Shown piece after piece: positions 59,559-64,000 of a stretch of DNA of 64,000 nt. The notes beneath the pieces were generated by a model that saw only the letters and a list, made by a program, of their open reading frames with translations, did no database searches and was not told the origin of the DNA. Every line of letters begins with the position of its first letter. The first letter of the stretch is position 1. Origin of the DNA: Flaveria trinervia (lineage: Eukaryota; Streptophyta; Magnoliopsida; Asterales; Asteraceae); the NCBI GenBank assembly GCA_025506515.1, contig CM046444.1:119598930-119662929 (forward strand). The letters run 5' to 3'. The position numbers and the translations under genes are program-made.

Positions 59559-61176
59559 GAAAGAAACAACATAACAAACGACGAGAAGACGGAGGTTCTA
59601 GGCAAGAAAAAACCAGTGAGTGATAATATGGTCATACCTAATTCTCAAGATTCAGAAAACACGCCATTGGTTAGTCTAATAAAGGCTGTAGCGACGCAAG
59701 ATGTCGCACGTTTTCACTTTCCTGGTCATAACAATGGTCGAGCAGCTCCGTCTTCGTTGTCTTCTGTCATTGGAGTACAACCTTTCATTCATGACTTTAC
59801 ACCAATCCCCGTGGTTGACAACCTATTTGCACCCAAAGGTCCCATTTTGGATGCACAAAAGCAAGCGGCTAAGTTGTTTGGAGCTAAAGAAACATGGTTT
59901 TTAGTAGGGGGAACAACTTGTGGGATTCAAGCTTCGATTATGGCTACTTGTTCACCGGGAGATACAGTAATTCTTCTAGAAATTGTCATATATCAGCCTT
60001 TTCTGGTATGGTGTTATCTGGTGCAATACCAAAATATATCAACCCAGAATATGATTTTGACTGGGAAATTAATGGTGGGATCACTCCTTCACAGGCAAGT
60101 TAGAATCAAAACAAAAAATAAAAAATAAAAAATTAGTTGACTAATGTTATACAACTAACTGACTAATGTAGCTTCGTCATGCATGACAGGTTGAAAAAGC
60201 TATTAAAGAATTACATGTTGAAGGTCGCAAAGCATCAGCAGTTTTCATCACATCTCCTACTTACTACGGTATTTGCAGCAATCTGGAAGAGATATCCACC
60301 TTGTGTCACTCTCATAATATTCCACTCATTGTAGACGAAGCTCACGGGGGCCACTTACGCTTTCACAAAAGCTTATTACCCTTTTCAGCTCTTCATCAAG
60401 GGGCTGATATCTCAATACAGTCGACCCATAAGGTCTTAGGGTCTCTCACGCAATCTTCAATGTTGCATTTGTTAGGAGAGCGCATAGATAGAGAGAGAAT
60501 ATGTAAGTGCCTTCAAACACTTCAAAGCACAAGTCCCAGTTATCTTCTTTTAGCATCTTTGGATGCTGCAAGGGCTCAAATAAGTGAACACCAAGAAACT
60601 ATTTTTAACAAATCAGTTGAATTAGCCACGAAAGCAAAATCTCTCATAAAGAGGATTCCTGGGGTTACAGTGTTGAATTCTTCTAATGACCCTTTAAGAC
60701 TTACAATTGGGGTGTGGAAGCTTGGTATATCTGGTTTTGAAGCAAGTGATATTTTAGAAGAACGTTATAGAGTGATTCCAGAACTTAAAAGGACACGTTC
60801 TGTATTGTTTGTAGTAAATCTAGGAACCAGTAGAGATGATATTACAAGACTTGTGTTGGGGTTAAAGCATCTATCAGAAACATACAACTCGATTCGAGTA
60901 AATGATATTCATCCTGTTATTGAAATGAATACTAGCATGAGATTGAGCCCTCGAGATGCCTTCTTTGCAAGTAAAAAGAAAGTGAAGTTTGAAGAAAGTA
61001 TTGGGAATATTTGTGGGGAGTTGGTATGTCCATTCCCACCCGGAATCCCGCTACTTCTACCCGGGGAAGTAATCACAGAGGAAGTGTTATGTTATCTAAT
61101 AGAGCTGAAAAAGAAGGGTGGTGTTATTATGGGAGTTGCTGATTCAACTCTCTCTTCCATGGTTGTTTGCAGTTAA

Positions 61177-62290
61177 TCCATCGTGTATTATGGTGGCGTG
61201 CAATTTTATGTATGAAGTGAGTCTATCATATTTTCCTACAAATGTCTTTTTAATTGATGTTGTTTCCAAAGTTGTAATGGATCTTGGTGTATTTATGAGA
61301 TTATTTTGGTTTTAAGTAGTCTATGTGGCAAATTGGCAAATGCCAACCACAAAAGTACTAGACCAGTTACATCTCCCCACCGTCGACATTCGACCAAGCC
61401 CCAAGCCCCCTCACAACATCACTCGAGAATCTAAATTGAATCTTCAACGGTTAGCTTTCTAAATTGTAGTTCGATTCTCTGTTGCTGGCTTCTTGATTTC
61501 AATCTGTGAAACTAATGGGGTGCTTTAGACCCTATTGCAAACACCTATTAAAATTGCTTTGTGGGTTTAATCGATTTGTTTAAGTGGATCATTTGCTTTT
61601 TTAATCGGTTTTAATAAACAGCAATAGAGAGTGCTCAAAATCCATGCTTTATTTGATTGAATAGTTGCGTGCATCTACACTGTTTTGACTTTTGAGCTTG
61701 TTGATTGTTGTTATGATGATGGAATAGTGAGTTTGATGTAGTTTTTGAAGCTATATTGAATTAATAAAATAATATTTCGTGGTTAGTTTTTATCAGTTAA
61801 CTAACCCAACTCACATCCAGTTTATAATTTATTTATTAGTTTACTACAGCAGTTGGCTGCTTGATTGTCTTGAAAGGGCTTAAATTTAAGACATAAGATT
61901 TCCCACATGTTGTCCTGCTTTAGTTTGGCAAGTGTTTTGGATTAGTTTTTGATGTTACATTACAGTTTATCAATTTAGAGAATAGTCAGAGATTTTATAA
62001 TTGCATTTCACGCGTGTTATCAGGAAGTTCGTAAGAACGTGGAGAAAAAATACTATCAACGAGATTCGTCTGATTTGTTCTGACCTGAACCTGTTTTACT
62101 AGTTTTGCGTTAATATTCTATAAATCTTTGTTTGATTATAGTTTAATTGCTTACCGATTAGTAGCCTGTAATACTAGATTTCTGAGTATATATATTGATA
62201 CTATGTTATCTATTTATAGTGATTTACTTATTTGCTTATTAACACTCTTTTGATATGTTGGTCTGCTTGATTGTTATCTATGGTGAACAT
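61177..62290. other. Decarboxylase 3' flank and AT-rich intergenic
   Basis: 3' untranslated sequence to about 61345, then the shared stretch ending at 61602 with a donor-like ACGGTTAGC near 61450. Nothing else recognised. Confidence 0.4.
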
Positions 62291-62295
62291 TTAAA

Positions 62296-62450
62296 GAAGA
62301 AAAAAAGGGATAAACATAAGGAGAAGATTGAGAGTTTAAAATCAAAAGATGGAGATGAAGATCAACAAGATAAGAAAATATAGTAAATGATGATTTACAG
62401 AAGAAGGATAAGAAAAGAAAGAGAAAAGGTTCTTCCTAGGAAGTACAAAT
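62296..62450 (+). pseudogene. Lysine-rich coding-like scrap
   Basis: Reads KKKKRDKHKEKIESLKSKDG then EDQQDKK and, after a stop, KKDKKRKRKGSS. It looks like the charged tail of a nuclear protein, but no family can be named. It has stops, no start and no clear splice sites. Confidence 0.25.
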
Positions 62451-62756
62451 AAAAGAAAATGAAATAGATCAAAATGTTGTGCCTGATGCAGAGGAAAATT
62501 ATGGCCCAAAAACCTGAAAAGATGAAAACAGATTGTTGTAAAACCGATTTAAAGAAAAAACGAAATTGACAATGGATCCACTATCGAAATGATTCAAATG
62601 TTAATGAATACTAAGAACAATTGAGAACTGAGAAAACTATCTAAAAATGAATTGAACGAACTCTATTCTAAAACAGCAACTGATCCTTATATACACGAAT
62701 CAGGCTTAACAAACATAACAACCTAGTTACACTTTACCCCCGTTATGTTAAGGAAA

Positions 62757-62895
62757 CATATCTTCCGAAGGTAAACTTAACTTCCGAAGTTATAGAAATA
62801 CTTCCGAAGCAAACACTCTTCTTCCGAAGAATAAACCAGCTTCTTCCGAAGCCAAAACCTGCTTCTTCCGAAGCCAACAATATTTTCTTCCAAAG
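62757..62895. repeat. CTTCCGAAG array
   Basis: Seven copies of (A/T)CTTCCGAAG at roughly 20-25 base spacing, the last drifting to CTTCCAAAG. The preceding AT-rich stretch could be part of a degraded LTR. No coding role. Confidence 0.8.
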
Positions 62896-63734
62896 TATTT
62901 TTATTGATTCTATGATCAACTCTAACTTCTCACACAAATACTGTGAAAGGAGCGGGAACATCTTTGATTATGTGATTTTAGTATTGATCTTTTTATATAA
63001 CACTTGTCTGTGAGTTAATTAGTTACATCTATGCACCTTACAACCGTAGATAGTAATAAAAACAGTTTAAAACAAAGAAAATTGATAAAAATAAAAAGAT
63101 GGTGAAATGCTTTGAAGGCATGCAATGTTTAATCCATTTACTACCCGGTGTTTACACAACGAACCTCACACTCGTACTAACATGGCGAAAAGTATGAGAT
63201 ATGTAAATACCGAAATGAAACAAGTTTGAGATATGTAAAAACCGAAATGAAACAAATTTGTTGGAAGATTGAAGCATAACAACTTAGTCTTAATTCTACT
63301 AATAGTGATAAAGCTTGCTATAACTTTTTGTACCTATAACAAGTTCTAACCTTTCAAATCAGTTGATGATTTTATATATACGTCGGAATATTACCTAAAA
63401 AATTAGATTGTTCTTGATGCTTATATGTTTCCTACCTCTGCCTTAAAAGAGTATGTTCTTGTTGTTTCATGTATTTTTTATATCATTCTAACATAGGTTA
63501 ATGTCTAGGCGTAAAACCATGCCAAGTAAACTAATAACACATTACCCTCAATGCCCACCAACATAAAAAAAGCTCGTATTAAAAAAATAAAAAACAGATA
63601 AAATAAAACCAAAACGAAAAAATCTAATTTTTCCCTGTTACGCAGTGAGAATTTTGTCGTTTATCTTCGTACTATATAGTGTTTGTGTGTTCATTATCGT
63701 TATTGATTGTCGAAAACCATACAATCGAATACCG

Positions 63735-63905
63735 AAATCTTTAAATCGTCCCAATCGCCATAAACCACACCAAAAATACAAAATCCACCCTCTAAAACCA
63801 AAAAACCGCACAAAAAAAACCAAAAATCCCAAAAAAATACTAAAACCGTCCAAAAAAAACCAAAACCAACCACCAAAAAAATACAAAAACACCCAAAAAG
63901 ATTAG
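63735..63905. repeat. A/C-biased low-complexity tract
   Basis: Almost entirely CC-A(3-7) runs with very few G on the + strand. The overlapping ORFs on both strands are compositional artefacts. Confidence 0.85.
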
Positions 63906-64000
63906 TACAATCAAATATGCACAATGTATAACCCAATATGCATAACAAAGTTAGTAATTAGTATTATTTAAATGATTTGGAATCAAAGTAATAAACATGT

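Larger units (their letters stand above)
55479..61176 (+). pseudogene. Orn/Lys/Arg decarboxylase-like gene, A2 copy (4 exons, one frameshift)
   Basis: PLP-dependent, fold type I decarboxylase-like enzyme of about 536 residues. Exons: 55479-55520 (MFILSTLPFASPNL), 55708-55752 (TTVRCSGTSRASTFQ), 59559-60094 and 60190-61176, all in consistent phase. Exon 3 carries HFPGHN and GGTTCGIQAS. Exon 4 carries TSPTYYGICSN, DEAHGGH, the PLP-lysine site STHKVLGSLTQSS and the C-terminal domain (CPFPPGIPLLLPGE). The Ser/Thr/Arg-rich start suggests an organelle, probably plastid, transit peptide. Intron 2 is 3.8 kb and holds a MITE and a Mutator-like element; intron 3 uses a GC donor. One C is missing near 59976 (TTCTAG versus TTCCTAG in A1), shifting the frame between ...SPGDTVIL and the end of exon 3. 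Without that base the gene would read through. GTG at 59616 is internal, not a start. Confidence 0.88.
56070..61602 (+). repeat. Segmental duplication A, copy 2 (A2)
   Basis: Same-orientation copy of 1-6101. Sequence to the right (61603 on) differs from that following A1. Confidence 0.93.

Noticed and set aside
59616..60128. GTG at 59616 as the decarboxylase start
   Set aside because: The frame is open back to a good acceptor at 59558 and joins two upstream exons beginning with an ATG, so this is internal.
63638..63948. Phe/Gly/Trp-rich and Lys/Pro-rich ORFs on both strands
   Set aside because: Both are translations of an A/C-biased low-complexity tract.
1..64000. CRISPR array, bacterial operon or phage-type system
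   Set aside because: The repeats found are minisatellites, LTRs and subterminal arrays in plant transposons, with no cas-like or operonic genes.

Overview
The window is nuclear DNA of a flowering plant. It has AT-rich intergenic DNA, spliced genes with plant homologues, chromodomain-bearing Ty3/gypsy elements with LTRs of about 2 kb, a Ty1/copia element, and CACTA, hAT and Mutator-like remnants. The retroelement families would fit a eudicot, perhaps Asteraceae, but that is inference. No bacterial genes, CRISPR arrays, rRNA genes or convincing tRNA genes were seen.

Layout. (1) 1-6101 is a segmental duplicate (A1) of 56070-61602 (A2). Each copy carries a PLP-dependent Orn/Lys/Arg decarboxylase-like gene on the + strand. 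Only A2 has its first two small exons in view (55479-55520 and 55708-55752). Each copy has one single-base frameshift, at a different place. (2) 6394-7228 is the 3' end of a CACTA element. (3) 7767-29239, minus strand, is a seven-exon proline-transporter (ProT, AAAP family) gene. Exons 1-6 lie at 29239-22173 and exon 7 at 8141-7767. Exon 6 is split by a 4.65-kb copia element with a clean 5-bp target duplication. The 14 kb between exons 6 and 7 is filled with gypsy debris, a solo LTR, hAT remnants, a Mutator-like element with unusual subterminal arrays, and two MITEs. (4) 30727-36831 (B2) is a second copy of the exon 7/intron 6 region (B1 = 6897-8856 plus 16807-20233). It lies upstream of ProT exon 1, so an orphan, intact exon 7 sits at 32287-31910.

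(5) 36832-38050 is a degraded LTR-retroelement remnant. (6) 38587-52655 is a small long-TIR element holding a minisatellite. A 13-kb chromovirus (39084-52154, TSD TGGTT) is inserted in it. That chromovirus is itself a mosaic: one gag-pol, an LTR of a second family, then a second partial pol. (7) 52656-55423 is mostly featureless, with one possible MITE, and leads into the A2 decarboxylase. (8) 61603-64000 holds a lysine-rich coding-like scrap, a CTTCCGAAG array and an A/C-biased tract.

Function. Two host gene families are present: a polyamine-type decarboxylase-like enzyme and a compatible-solute/proline transporter. As written, no copy of either encodes a full product. The ProT break by the copia insertion is solid. 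Many of the other breaks are one- or two-base changes in homopolymer runs between otherwise identical copies, so consensus errors must be excluded before calling those genes dead. The most notable signals are a sharp conversion-like tract in the decarboxylase pair, Mutator-like elements whose two ends are inverted arrays of short CGCTGACGT/CACGTGGGCGAG motifs, and family-specific LTR minisatellites sharing an ATGCG core.
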